A DNA stretch of 64,000 bases, taken from contig CP065366.1 of assembly GCA_023206055.1 (NCBI GenBank), positions 2,294,001 to 2,358,000 on the forward strand, read 5' to 3'. Position numbers and translations under genes: made by a program. Below the pieces are notes generated by a model that worked only from the letters and a program-made list of their open reading frames with translations, was not told the origin of the DNA and ran no database searches. Positions 36,254 through 45,017 of the stretch are shown here, in pieces. Positions within the stretch are counted from its first letter, which is position 1. Every line of letters starts with the position of its first letter. Origin of the DNA: Vibrio cyclitrophicus. GTDB lineage: Bacteria; Pseudomonadota; Gammaproteobacteria; Enterobacterales; Vibrionaceae.

Positions 36254-37030
36254 TTACAAATCAGCGCCATAGATATCAAACGTAAAGTACTTAGCGGCAA
36301 TCTTGTCGTAAGTGCCGTTGGCTCTGATCTCTTCAATCGCGGCATTGAATTGTTTCGCCAGTTTTGAATCCTGCTTTCTTAACGCTAGTGCCGTGCCTTC
36401 GCCAATGTAGGCTTTATCGGTCACTGCTTTACCTTTGAACTCAAAGCCCTCGCCTTCTTTCTTGTCTAAGAAAGCCAATGACAGTTGATCTGAGTTGCCG
36501 AAGGTTAGATCTAGACGACCGTTTTGCAGATCCAGATACACTTCATCTTGACCGGTATAACGCTTAATATTTGCCACATCGCCAAACTTGTCGGTTACGT
36601 AGCGATCGTGGATCGTACCTTGTTGAACACCGATGGTTTTGCCGACTAGGCCTGCCTCATCGACACTGAACTCTGCGCTTTTAGCAGCAACAAATACGGC
36701 TGGTGTTTGGTAGTACTTATCAGTAAACAAAATCTTACGCTTACGCTCTTCGGTGATACGCATTGACGCCATGATCACATCTGACTTTCTTGCCAACAAA
36801 CTTGGAATTAGTGAGTCCCAGCTTTGAGAAACCCAAGTACAATCGAGTTTAGCTTGCTCACACAAGGCATCAGCTATCTCAATATCAAACCCGACAGGCA
36901 CACCGTCGCTGTTTTTATAGTTGAATGGCGGATACGTAAAGTCCGACGCCAAACGGATTTCTTTCGCTTGTACCGTTGTACCAAGTAAAGCGGCCGCACA
37001 AGCGAGTCCTAGTATTATCTTTTTCATCAT
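36254..37030 (-). CDS. Amino-acid ABC-type solute-binding protein (Lys/Arg/His-type)
   Basis: 258 aa from ATG 37030 (AGGA 5 nt upstream). A signal peptide (MMKKIILGLACAAALLGTTVQA) leads to a family-3 binding protein: ASDFTYPPFNYKNSDG, GFDIEIADALC, the two-cysteine loop CEQAKLDC found in ArgT/HisJ proteins, and ASMRITEERK. It binds a basic amino acid in the periplasm, by analogy. No ABC permease or ATPase is nearby, so it must share a transporter encoded elsewhere or serve as a sensor. It begins 7 bp after the aminotransferase stop, so the two are co-transcribed. Confidence 0.88.
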   Translation of the reverse strand: MMKKIILGLACAAALLGTTVQAKEIRLASDFTYPPFNYKNSDGVPVGFDIEIADALCEQAKLDCTWVSQSWDSLIPSLLARKSDVIMASMRITEERKRKILFTDKYYQTPAVFVAAKSAEFSVDEAGLVGKTIGVQQGTIHDRYVTDKFGDVANIKRYTGQDEVYLDLQNGRLDLTFGNSDQLSLAFLDKKEGEGFEFKGKAVTDKAYIGEGTALALRKQDSKLAKQFNAAIEEIRANGTYDKIAAKYFTFDIYGADL

Positions 37031-37037
37031 TGCCATC

Positions 37038-38180
37038 CTAGATATGATCTTTATCGAGTTGAGATTGAGTTTCATTATGTTGAGATTGTTGAATTTGTTT
37101 GCCTTGTTGATTCTTTTCTAATTCTGTTTGGTAGCGTGTCAGTGACGTTATCACTTCTAGCATGCTCTCTTGGCTACCAATACTGATTCGAACACAGTTA
37201 CGTAAAGCAGGTTCGTGGTTTTGATTCCTTGTCACAATGCCATCCTTCGCCAATACACTGAACACTTGATGCCCAGGTTTTTGACGCAGCAAAATGAAGT
37301 TTGTCGATGAAGGGTAAACAGATTCGATGAAATCAAACTGCGTTAACTCACAAGCAAACCAGTTACGTAGTTCGACCAACGTTTTCGTGGCGTCTTGCAT
37401 CACTGAGACTCGTTCATCAGACAAAGCGTCTAACACGATTTGAGATGAACAATCTGGCATCGGATAAGGTGGAATCAGCTTCGAGACATACTGCATCACA
37501 TTTTGACTCGCTAAGATAAAGCCGCAACGAACCGCAGCTAATCCAAACGCCTTCGACAAAGTGCGAATCACAACCAAATTCGGATAACGCTCAATAAGGC
37601 TCACCGCTGACGTTTGTGGTTCAAACTCGATATACGCTTCATCGACTACCACTAGAGATTTTCCAACCGTGCCTTCCAGTACCTGAATCAAGTCCGATTT
37701 AGGAATCACGTTACCGGTTGGGTTGTTTGGTGAGCAAAGAAAGACGATATTAACCAATTCCGCTTTATTCACGATATCAGCAACGTTCAGGCTGAAGTCT
37801 TCCTGCAATGGAGAGTTCAAAGTATTAATCGCCAATGCATCGGCGCAAAACTCATACATCGCATACGTTGGAGAACAGATAAGTATGCTGTCGCTCGCAG
37901 GTTTACAGAATGTTCTGATCAGCAAATCAATCGCTTCATCTGCACCCCGAATCGCAACGGTTGCAGCGTCAGTTCCACAATAGGCTTGATAAGCCTTGGC
38001 AATGTCTTGGGGTAAAAAGTCTGGGTAACGATTATGACTGACTTCCCCTTGAAACAGAGAGCTTTCCAATTCATTGGCGTTTAGCCAGACACGTCCATCA
38101 CCACCAATTCTTCTTGCTGATTGATAAGGTATTAATTTTTTTACAGCCTGAGGCACTAAGTTATCAATAAAAGATGTCAA
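37038..38180 (-). CDS. HisC-like class I/II aminotransferase
   Basis: 380 aa fold-type I PLP enzyme related to histidinol-phosphate aminotransferases: LNANELE at the N-terminus, CSPNNPTGN, VDEAYIEF, and PLP lysine in RTLSKAFGLAAVRCGF. A charged, Gln-rich C-terminal tail (about 30 residues) extends beyond the domain. It is outside any his operon and is coupled to a basic amino-acid-type binding protein, so its substrate may be a transported amino acid rather than histidinol phosphate (inference). Confidence 0.85.
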   Translation of the reverse strand: MTSFIDNLVPQAVKKLIPYQSARRIGGDGRVWLNANELESSLFQGEVSHNRYPDFLPQDIAKAYQAYCGTDAATVAIRGADEAIDLLIRTFCKPASDSILICSPTYAMYEFCADALAINTLNSPLQEDFSLNVADIVNKAELVNIVFLCSPNNPTGNVIPKSDLIQVLEGTVGKSLVVVDEAYIEFEPQTSAVSLIERYPNLVVIRTLSKAFGLAAVRCGFILASQNVMQYVSKLIPPYPMPDCSSQIVLDALSDERVSVMQDATKTLVELRNWFACELTQFDFIESVYPSSTNFILLRQKPGHQVFSVLAKDGIVTRNQNHEPALRNCVRISIGSQESMLEVITSLTRYQTELEKNQQGKQIQQSQHNETQSQLDKDHI

Positions 38181-38361
38181 GAAGCTATCCCTTTCACAAA
38201 ATCACAATGTCTTCATCATTGCCTTTATATTCAAAAAATGTGACTTATACACATATTGAATCAAAAATGATGAGTAAGTATTTACATTCAAACAGAACAC
38301 TATTGATAAATGAATCGAAATAATCACATAATAGCCATGATAAAAAGTCATAGGTAAAGAT

Positions 38362-39249
38362 ATGAATCGCACACTTCCCTCAACCAAAACCTTGCTCACA
38401 TTTTTGTCTACGGCAAGGCATCTCAACTTTACTCGCGCGGCACATGAGCTCAATGTTACGCAAGGTGCAGTGAGTCGTCAGGTATTGTCGTTTGAAGAAA
38501 GCCTTGGCTGTGACCTCTTCTATCGCCATGCTCGCGGATTGTCTTTAACGCCGAAAGGAGAAGAACTGGTTCCCCTGATACAAGGAACGATTCATCAACT
38601 GCAATCGGCTCTCAATCAAGTGGCAAGTTCTCCCTCTAAGATCAAACTCAACGCCCCCAGCTGTATTACCTCTTGGCTGCTACCCAAGTTGATGTCTTTT
38701 CAACAAGCCTACCCTGAAATTGATGTCGAGCTCACGTCGACCATCAAGCACGTTTTTGAGCCAAGCTTTGATCCCTTCGATGCGGTGATTACCTATGGCA
38801 AGAAACCAAGCCAACACTCAATTGTTAGCCAACTCCTGTTCAACGAACAACTCGCACCCATCTGCCAAGCGCAGAGTATTGCTCCAAGCCACCTAATTGA
38901 CAGCACTTCAACCGTCATCAAGCCACACAAGCTTGCTCATTACACTTGGTTACACGCCAACAATGAACAAAGTGACTGGCGACTTTGGTTAGAGCACATA
39001 GGAAGCCATGATCTTTCGAGTAAGAACAACCAACAATTCGCCACGCTTGATCAGGCCATGAATGCGGCCATTCAAGGGTTTGGAATAGCGATAGGCGATA
39101 TCACGCTTGCTAAGCAAGATATCGATTTGGGTAGATTGGTGAAAGTGAGTGAAGGCAGTGTGTTCTCCGGCAACGGTTACTTCTTACTGCAACCTAAGAA
39201 TCGCCAAAATGCGTCATTATCGACTCTGGTAGATTGGCTCGTTGATTAA
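38362..39249 (+). CDS. LysR-family transcriptional regulator
   Basis: 295 aa. An N-terminal winged helix (FLSTARHLNFTRAAHELNVTQGAVSRQVLSFEE) is followed by an effector-binding domain. Its pattern (GCDLFYRHARGLSLTPKGEEL) is of the GcvA-like branch. It is divergent from the HisC-like/solute-binding-protein operon with a 181-bp shared promoter region, so it probably regulates it. Confidence 0.9.
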   Translation: MNRTLPSTKTLLTFLSTARHLNFTRAAHELNVTQGAVSRQVLSFEESLGCDLFYRHARGLSLTPKGEELVPLIQGTIHQLQSALNQVASSPSKIKLNAPSCITSWLLPKLMSFQQAYPEIDVELTSTIKHVFEPSFDPFDAVITYGKKPSQHSIVSQLLFNEQLAPICQAQSIAPSHLIDSTSTVIKPHKLAHYTWLHANNEQSDWRLWLEHIGSHDLSSKNNQQFATLDQAMNAAIQGFGIAIGDITLAKQDIDLGRLVKVSEGSVFSGNGYFLLQPKNRQNASLSTLVDWLVD

Positions 39250-39588
39250 GAATTAATTAGCAACAATCCAATAAAATCCCAACGTAACAAGCCTTTAGAA
39301 CAGAAAGCAGCCCTCACTCGTCAGAATGAGAATAGAGTGATTCCCAAATTGATGTAGGAAATCGATTCTCAAAATAAAACTATTCCTCTTTCACAACGTA
39401 TTGTTTGGGTGAGAACAGGCGAAACCTTCTTTTAGCTCAATGAAAATACAAATCAAATCATTTCGTTAGGTTAAAAGATCTGACCTCATAGAGAAAATGG
39501 CATTCGAATTGCTTTGTCATAGACAACCCAACCAATATACAGCAGATTGCATTTTATTCATCATGCAGCTTGTTACGGAGGATAGGCT
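39250..39588. other. Intergenic spacer
   Basis: 339 bp, AT-rich; no gene, repeat or convincing terminator seen. A GGAGG ribosome site for the next gene is at 39577-39581. Confidence 0.45.
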
Positions 39589-39837
39589 ATGACCTTACAA
39601 AGACATACGTATTACGGCTTGATTCACCACGGAATTAAGACCCTATTAATAGACAGAATTGGCCACTTCACAGAGCGTGAGTACCACGAGTATCTCGACT
39701 TAACAACTGGTAAATCGACATGCTTTGCCATGAGCGAACAAGAACTCGAAAACACCTTAGACAGCTTGAAAAGCGAAGGTTATCTAGAAGACATCAAGCA
39801 GTTGATACCGCGCTACCAAACCTCGTCAATGCGATAA
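39589..39837 (+). CDS. Small protein of unknown function
   Basis: 82 aa, soluble, mixed charge (FTEREYHEYLDLTTGKSTCF, EQELENTLDSLKSEGYLEDI). No family recognised, no signal or membrane segment. A strong GGAGGATAGGCT ribosome site before the ATG supports it as a real gene. It is followed by yciB after 133 bp. Confidence 0.7.
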   Translation: MTLQRHTYYGLIHHGIKTLLIDRIGHFTEREYHEYLDLTTGKSTCFAMSEQELENTLDSLKSEGYLEDIKQLIPRYQTSSMR

Positions 39838-39970
39838 TCTGCTTAAACTCTTTAAACACGATGAGTGGCTAGATTGAATTAATTGGCACCCAATTGTCTC
39901 GGGCTATTTAGCATCGAGACAGTTTTCGTTAGACTGTCAGCAACTCAACTAACTGGATAGTCAGTGTCTC

Positions 39971-40537
39971 ATGAAACAAATTCTTGATTTCATTCCTCTC
40001 ATTATTTTCTTTGCGCTTTATAAGATGTACGACATCTATACCGCGACCGGTGCTTTGATCGTTGCCTCTGCAGTTCAAATTATTTTGACGTACTTCATCT
40101 ACAAGAAAGTAGAAAAAATGCAGATCATCACCTTTCTAATGGTTGCCGTATTTGGTGGCATGACCATCTTCTTACACGATGACAACTTCATTAAATGGAA
40201 AGTCACCATCGTTTACGCTCTGTTCGCTATCGGCCTGACAGTCAGCCACCTAATGGGCAAATCAGCAATTAAAGGCATGTTGGGTAAAGAGATCACACTG
40301 CCTGATGCGGTATGGGGCAAGATCAACTGGGCTTGGACTCTGTTCTTTACCCTATGCGCCATTCTCAACGTTTACGTTGCTTTCAGCCTACCGTTGGATG
40401 TTTGGGTGAACTTCAAAGTGTTTGGTTTGCTCATCGCGACCTTGCTCTTCACCTTGCTCACTGGTGTTTATATCTATAAGCATCTACCAAAAGACCAGCA
40501 GAAAGAGTTAACGGATAAAAATACCGACGAGAAATAA
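39971..40537 (+). CDS. yciB: YciB inner-membrane septation protein
   Basis: 188 aa, about five to six membrane segments, with the family opening MKQILDFIPLIIFFALYKMYDIYTATGALI and the WGKINWAWTLFF motif. The E. coli orthologue (YciB/IspZ) interacts with elongation and division proteins. The order yciB-yciA-yciI near trp is shared with enterics. Confidence 0.94.
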   Translation: MKQILDFIPLIIFFALYKMYDIYTATGALIVASAVQIILTYFIYKKVEKMQIITFLMVAVFGGMTIFLHDDNFIKWKVTIVYALFAIGLTVSHLMGKSAIKGMLGKEITLPDAVWGKINWAWTLFFTLCAILNVYVAFSLPLDVWVNFKVFGLLIATLLFTLLTGVYIYKHLPKDQQKELTDKNTDEK

Positions 40538-40592
40538 TCCTTAGGGATGAGTCCTCATACTCTATTTGATACAATTATTATCAATATGCGAT

Positions 40593-40621
40593 TGGCCAAT
40601 GATACTCGTGATCATTGGCCA
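40593..40621. other. Perfect 11-bp inverted repeat between yciB and yciA
   Basis: TGGCCAATGAT (40593-40603), 7-nt loop, ATCATTGGCCA (40611-40621). There is no T run on either side, so it is a weak terminator, an RNA-stability element or a protein site. Confidence 0.6.
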
Positions 40622-40725
40622 CTGATTATTTGTGTTCGGTGAAGACGTTAAAAATTCGACCAACGCGAGTCTCGTAAACACATCTATTTTTATATAAAAC
40701 AATCAATACCATTAAGAGTACGACA

Positions 40726-41124
40726 ATGACTATTCAATCAACTTTGAACCCGATTGGTTCTTTACTTCTTCGCACATTAGCGATGCCTTCTGATACAAAT
40801 GCAGCAGGCCAGATTTTCGGTGGTTGGATAATGTCTCAGCTTGACCTTGCTGGCGGCATACTGGCAAAAGAGATCTCTAACGGCAAGATAGTCACGGTTT
40901 CAGTATCGAGTATCGAGTTCAAACAGCCGGTTTCAGTGGGTGATGTTGTGTGTGTTTATGGTGACTGCACTAAGATTGGTCGCAGCTCGATGAATATCGA
41001 CCTAGAAGTATGGGTTAAACCTGTACTTGATCACGGTATCGGCGACCGCTACAAGGTATGTGGCGCGACATTCAACTACGTTGCGGTTGATGAAAGTGGT
41101 AAGCCTCGTCCAATCAACAAATAA
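40726..41124 (+). CDS. yciA: Acyl-CoA thioesterase YciA
   Basis: 132 aa hotdog-fold thioesterase with the N-terminal MPSDTNAAGQIFGGWIMSQLDLAGG, including the catalytic Asn-Asp region, and SSIEFKQPVSVGDVV. It hydrolyses acyl-CoAs of broad chain length. Full length for the family. Confidence 0.94.
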   Translation: MTIQSTLNPIGSLLLRTLAMPSDTNAAGQIFGGWIMSQLDLAGGILAKEISNGKIVTVSVSSIEFKQPVSVGDVVCVYGDCTKIGRSSMNIDLEVWVKPVLDHGIGDRYKVCGATFNYVAVDESGKPRPINK

Positions 41125-41182
41125 CACCTTTTATTAAGCGTGTTGCATCGATGGTCTTTAGTTTTTATAAATGAAATTACTA

Positions 41183-41460
41183 GGGCGTGTTGATCTTTCG
41201 AGCTGATTTTTGCAGCGAGTTGCTGGGTATTTATACAAGGCAGAGGCGTCGATGTGTAGCTAGCCTACATGAGAAGCCGATAACGTAGTAGAAATGACCA
41301 GCAAACGCTGCCCGAAGGGTTCGGCTAAAAGCGTTTTACTCTTTGTTGAGGGAGATTTGCTTAGAATGACTAGGCGATTTCCCCCCTCACCGCGATTAAA
41401 ACGCTTTTGACTAGGCGTCCCCACCCGAACAAAATTTAACCACGAAAGGTCAACACGCCC
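41183..41460. mobile_element. 278-bp MITE-like element
   Basis: Terminal inverted repeats GGGCGTGTTGATCTTTCG (41183-41200) and CGAAAGGTCAACACGCCC (41443-41460) match at 17 of 18 positions. A TA dinucleotide flanks each end (41181-41182, 41461-41462), as expected for a TA target duplication. No transposase inside. The parent insertion sequence is unknown from this window. Confidence 0.88.
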
Positions 41461-41599
41461 TAACGACCATACAACTCTCTCGCACCAATTCACAATTTCT
41501 TATCATTAGCCCTTCCAATACCCATTAGTTCGCGTAAATTAGCAAGATAGCGAATTTAAACGCCCCAAACTTAGTGAAGTAAAATAAGGATATCTCAAT

Positions 41600-41896
41600 A
41601 TGTGGTACGTGATTTTTTCTCAAGACGTCGAAAATTCATTAGAAAAACGCCTAAGTGTTCGCCCACAACATCTAGAACGCCTACAAACACTTCACGATGA
41701 AGGCCGACTCTTAACAGCAGGCCCAATGCCAGCTATTGACTCAGATAACCCTGGCGAAGCGGGCTTCACAGGTTCAACTGTAATTGCCGAATTTAACTCT
41801 TTGGAAGACGCTCAAGCATGGGCAGACGCTGACCCGTACATTGATGCTGGCGTTTACAAAAATGTGATTGTAAAACCATTCAAGAAAGTATTTTAA
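41600..41896 (+). CDS. yciI: YciI-family protein
   Basis: 98 aa ferredoxin-like YciI domain: N-terminal MWYVIFSQDVENSLEKR, an RPQHLERLQTL helix with the conserved His, and DADPYIDAGVYKNVIVKPF at the end. The role in the cell is not known; related proteins act as small hydrolases or dehydrochlorinase-like enzymes. It ends one base before the pilotin-like gene. Confidence 0.92.
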   Translation: MWYVIFSQDVENSLEKRLSVRPQHLERLQTLHDEGRLLTAGPMPAIDSDNPGEAGFTGSTVIAEFNSLEDAQAWADADPYIDAGVYKNVIVKPFKKVF

Positions 41897-41897
41897 C

Positions 41898-42293
41898 GTG
41901 AAAAAATGGATTATTGGCTCACTGGCTTTAGCTCTGCTTGCAGGCTGTGCTTCAAGTGAGCAAGACGAACAAAGACAGCTAGAGATGATGGCGCAGCACC
42001 GAGCTGGCGTTTTATCCGCCGGCTTGCCGATTGAGTATGGCCCGCTATCGGTCATGCGCGTGCTAGCAAAAAACACGGTTATCGAAATCATGATGATCTA
42101 CAACCAAGATGCGAAAGGTGCTAAACCTTTAAACCAAGTTGTAGACATGAGTGTGAATAGCTATTGCACCAACTCTGAAGTAAGAGCAAACCTCGACATG
42201 GGCTTGGCTTACAACATCAAGATTCGCAACACTCGCGGACAACTGATCGTTGAGAAGCTGATCAGCAAAGAGACTTGCCAAAGCAGCAGCTAG
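41898..42293 (+). CDS. aspS: AspS/GspS-type pilotin lipoprotein
   Basis: 131 aa starting at GTG 41898. Lipoprotein signal peptide with lipobox LAGC (Cys17), then a short helical stretch and a small beta domain with two cysteines (SYCTNSE and KETCQSSS) placed for a disulfide. This matches the Vibrio AspS pilotin that targets the type II secretion secretin to the outer membrane; in V. cholerae the gene also lies beside metE. The assignment rests on size, features and neighbours. No other T2SS gene is in the window. Confidence 0.75.
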   Translation: MKKWIIGSLALALLAGCASSEQDEQRQLEMMAQHRAGVLSAGLPIEYGPLSVMRVLAKNTVIEIMMIYNQDAKGAKPLNQVVDMSVNSYCTNSEVRANLDMGLAYNIKIRNTRGQLIVEKLISKETCQSSS

Positions 42294-42321
42294 ATTCAAC
42301 ATTCGAACAAGCATTAAACAG

Positions 42322-42357
42322 AAAGGCCTCGCATTTGCGAGGCCTTTGTTTTTTTTG
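42322..42357. terminator. Terminator between the pilotin gene and metE
   Basis: AAAGGCCTCGC/GCGAGGCCTTT 11-bp stem, ATTT loop, and eight T on the plus strand. Confidence 0.92.
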
Positions 42358-42387
42358 AGAGCAACCAGACCCTAGCGTTAGCTAAGC

Positions 42388-44736
42388 TTAAACTCCTACC
42401 GATTCCCACTCTTTACGCAGTGTCTTAGTCGCCGATACAAGATTGGTCAGTGCGGCTTCTGTCTCAGCCCAGTTACGCGTCTTAAGCCCACAATCTGGGT
42501 TTGCCCACAAACGTTCTGCCGGGATTTTCTCTGCCGCTTTTTTCAGCAAATCAACAATCCAATCTTCTGATGGAATGTTTGGTGAGTGAATATCGTAAAC
42601 ACCGGGGCCAATCGCATTCGGGTAATTGAACTCTTCAAACGCTTTCAGCAATTCCATGTTCGAACGCGAAGTCTCAATGGTAATCACATCGGCATCTAGC
42701 GCAGCCACTGAATCAATGATCTCGTTGAACTCGCTGTAACACATGTGTGTATGGATCTGAGTCTCTGGCTTGGCACTCGCTGCTGAAATCTTAAAAGCAT
42801 CGACCGCCCACTCTAAGTATTCGGCATGGTCGCGTTTTTTCAGCGGCAGGCCTTCACGAATAGCAGGCTCATCGATTTGAATAATGTTGATACCCGCGTC
42901 TTGCAAATCCGACACCTCATCACGCAGCGCAAACGCCAATTGATTGGTGATCTCTTTGCGTGAGATGTCTTCACGTGGGAATGTCCAACAAAGAATAGTG
43001 ACTGGTCCTGTCAGCATCCCTTTCATTTGCTTTGAAGTCAGAGATTGAGCGTAGGTCGACCATTCCACCGTCATCGGTTTCTCACGTTCGATATCCGCGA
43101 CCACAATCGCTGGTTTCACGCAGCGAGAACCATAGCTTTGTACCCAACCAAACTTTGTGGTTTGAAAGCCTGCTAGGTTTTCTGCAAAGTACTCCACCAT
43201 GTCATTACGTTCCGCTTCACCATGCACAAGCACATCCAAATCTAAAGCTTCTTGTCGCTTGACCGCATCCGCAATATGGCCTTTCAATGCGGTTGTGTAT
43301 TCAGCTTCACTCAATTGACCAGTTCGGTAGGCGCTACGTTGAACGCGAATCTCGCCTGTCTGTGGGAACGAACCAATGGTTGTAGTTGGCAATAACGGTA
43401 AACCCAAAACCTCAGACTGGTGCGCGGCACGTTCTGCGTAAGGTGCACTGCGCTCTGCTAATGCTTTAGTAATAGTATTGAGTCGAGCTTGAACTTGCGG
43501 CTTGTTCACATGAGTCGCGCTCTTGCGTGCAACAATCGGTTGGCTGTAAGTACCACACGCTAAAATAGCATTTTGGTCGCCATCTAACGCTGCCCCCAAT
43601 AAGCTCACCTCAGTGACTTTTTGTTTTGCAAAGGCAAACCAACTCTTCACTTCTTCGCTAAGCGTGTCTTCTAACTCAAGGTCGACTGGGCTATGCAGCA
43701 ATGAACATGAACTTGCGATCCAAAGCTTATCTCCTAACTTATCTTTTACTGGTTGCAGTAACTCAAGCTGCGCGGCTAGGTCAGATCGCCAAACATTGCG
43801 TCCATTAATTACACCTGCAGAAAGCACCCAATCTTCAGGTAGCTTATTCACCACTTCATCAAGTTGCTGCGGTGCGGCAGCCAAATCGATGTGCAAGCCG
43901 TTGACGGGCAGTTCTACAATTTTATCTAAAGTATCAGTCACCGAATCAAAGTAAGTGGTAAGCAATAGTTTCACATCGCCTTGAATCACTTGATACGCCA
44001 ATTTGAATGAATCTGCCCACTTAGTCTCAAGTTCCAGAGATAGAATGGGCTCATCGATTTGCACCCACTCAACACCCAACTTGGCAAGTTTCGCCAGAAT
44101 CGCTTGGTAAGCGGTAAGCAAACGTGGAAGCAAGGTTAAACGGTCAAAGCCCTCTTCCACTTCTTTGCCGAGATATAAGTAAGATAATGGGCCAAGAAGG
44201 ACTGGCTTAACCTTATGCCCAGCTTGAATGGCTTCATTCACTTCATCAAACAGTTGTGGCCAGCTCACTTCAAAGGTGTCGTCTTTACTGAACTCAGGAA
44301 CGATGTAGTGATAGTTAGTGTTGAACCACTTCGTCATATCTGATGCTGCTGCACTGTCTTTAGTGCCATCATTCGACGTATGCGTGCCACCGCAGCAAGT
44401 CGACTGAACTTGAGACTGACCGCGACCTACACGGAACAAGGTATCCAGATCTAGGAAAACTTTTTCATCATTTGCTCCACCTGCATGACGTTTTGGCACA
44501 TGATCTAGAAGTAACGTCGTTGTTAGAACATGGTCGTACCATGCGAAGTCACCCGCAGTTGCAAAGCTTAGGTTCGCGTCGGCTTGTACATTCCAGTTAC
44601 GATTTCTCAATTCACTGCCGAGTTGCTTGAGCTCAGATTGACCAATCTCACCACGCCAGTACTTCTCTAGTGTGAATTTGAGTTCGCGTTTTTCGCCGAT
44701 ACGTGGGTAGCCAAGAATATGTGTTGTTGTAGTCAT
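42388..44736 (-). CDS. metE: Cobalamin-independent methionine synthase
   Basis: 782 aa, full length. Two barrel domains; the C-terminal one holds the zinc ligands in VLVHGEAERNDMVEYF, IHTHMCYSEF and NPDCGLKTR. The N-terminal opening THILGYPRIGEKRELK binds folate polyglutamate. It methylates homocysteine from methyl-THF-triglutamate. Divergent from metR with a 281-bp shared control region carrying MetJ-like boxes. Confidence 0.98.
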   Translation of the reverse strand: MTTTTHILGYPRIGEKRELKFTLEKYWRGEIGQSELKQLGSELRNRNWNVQADANLSFATAGDFAWYDHVLTTTLLLDHVPKRHAGGANDEKVFLDLDTLFRVGRGQSQVQSTCCGGTHTSNDGTKDSAAASDMTKWFNTNYHYIVPEFSKDDTFEVSWPQLFDEVNEAIQAGHKVKPVLLGPLSYLYLGKEVEEGFDRLTLLPRLLTAYQAILAKLAKLGVEWVQIDEPILSLELETKWADSFKLAYQVIQGDVKLLLTTYFDSVTDTLDKIVELPVNGLHIDLAAAPQQLDEVVNKLPEDWVLSAGVINGRNVWRSDLAAQLELLQPVKDKLGDKLWIASSCSLLHSPVDLELEDTLSEEVKSWFAFAKQKVTEVSLLGAALDGDQNAILACGTYSQPIVARKSATHVNKPQVQARLNTITKALAERSAPYAERAAHQSEVLGLPLLPTTTIGSFPQTGEIRVQRSAYRTGQLSEAEYTTALKGHIADAVKRQEALDLDVLVHGEAERNDMVEYFAENLAGFQTTKFGWVQSYGSRCVKPAIVVADIEREKPMTVEWSTYAQSLTSKQMKGMLTGPVTILCWTFPREDISRKEITNQLAFALRDEVSDLQDAGINIIQIDEPAIREGLPLKKRDHAEYLEWAVDAFKISAASAKPETQIHTHMCYSEFNEIIDSVAALDADVITIETSRSNMELLKAFEEFNYPNAIGPGVYDIHSPNIPSEDWIVDLLKKAAEKIPAERLWANPDCGLKTRNWAETEAALTNLVSATKTLRKEWESVGV

Positions 44737-44807
44737 GAACCTGTTCCTTATTCAATAATTGTTAGTATCTGTTCAGATTGCCTGTCGTGTTTTTCACTTT
44801 CACAAAA

Positions 44808-44823
44808 AGGCGTCTAGATGGCT
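44808..44823. promoter_or_regulatory. MetJ-like boxes, metE-proximal cluster
   Basis: Two adjacent 8-bp units AGGCGTCT and AGATGGCT match the met-box consensus AGACGTCT at 7/8 and 6/8 positions. They lie about 75-90 bp upstream of metE. Confidence 0.65.
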
Positions 44824-44920
44824 AAACTATCTACCTAATCGGTTCGATGAACAACGTCCAAATTTTCATCTTGTTTATTAAAAATATTCATATTCAATAA
44901 ACCAAAGATGAGGTTCTTAT

Positions 44921-44944
44921 ATCCATCTGGACATCTAGACGTTT
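44921..44944. promoter_or_regulatory. MetJ-like boxes, metR-proximal cluster
   Basis: Three tandem 8-bp units ATCCATCT, GGACATCT and AGACGTTT match AGACGTCT at 5/8, 6/8 and 7/8. They lie 74-97 bp upstream of metR. Tandem 8-bp spacing is what MetJ dimers need. Confidence 0.7.
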
Positions 44945-45017
44945 ACAAATGATAAAAAAACCCGTAGGGTGATTATTAAGAAATATTGAATTGGCTTAGG
45001 GAATATGAGGGATACTC

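Noticed and set aside
40561..40590. TTGATA-N7-TATCAA resembling a Fur or FNR site upstream of yciA
   Set aside because: The arms are spaced wrongly for a Fur box and lack the FNR core; too short to support.
41260..41493. 77-codon minus-strand open frame over the MITE
   Set aside because: It runs across the right terminal inverted repeat and into the flank, so it is not a natural gene of the element.
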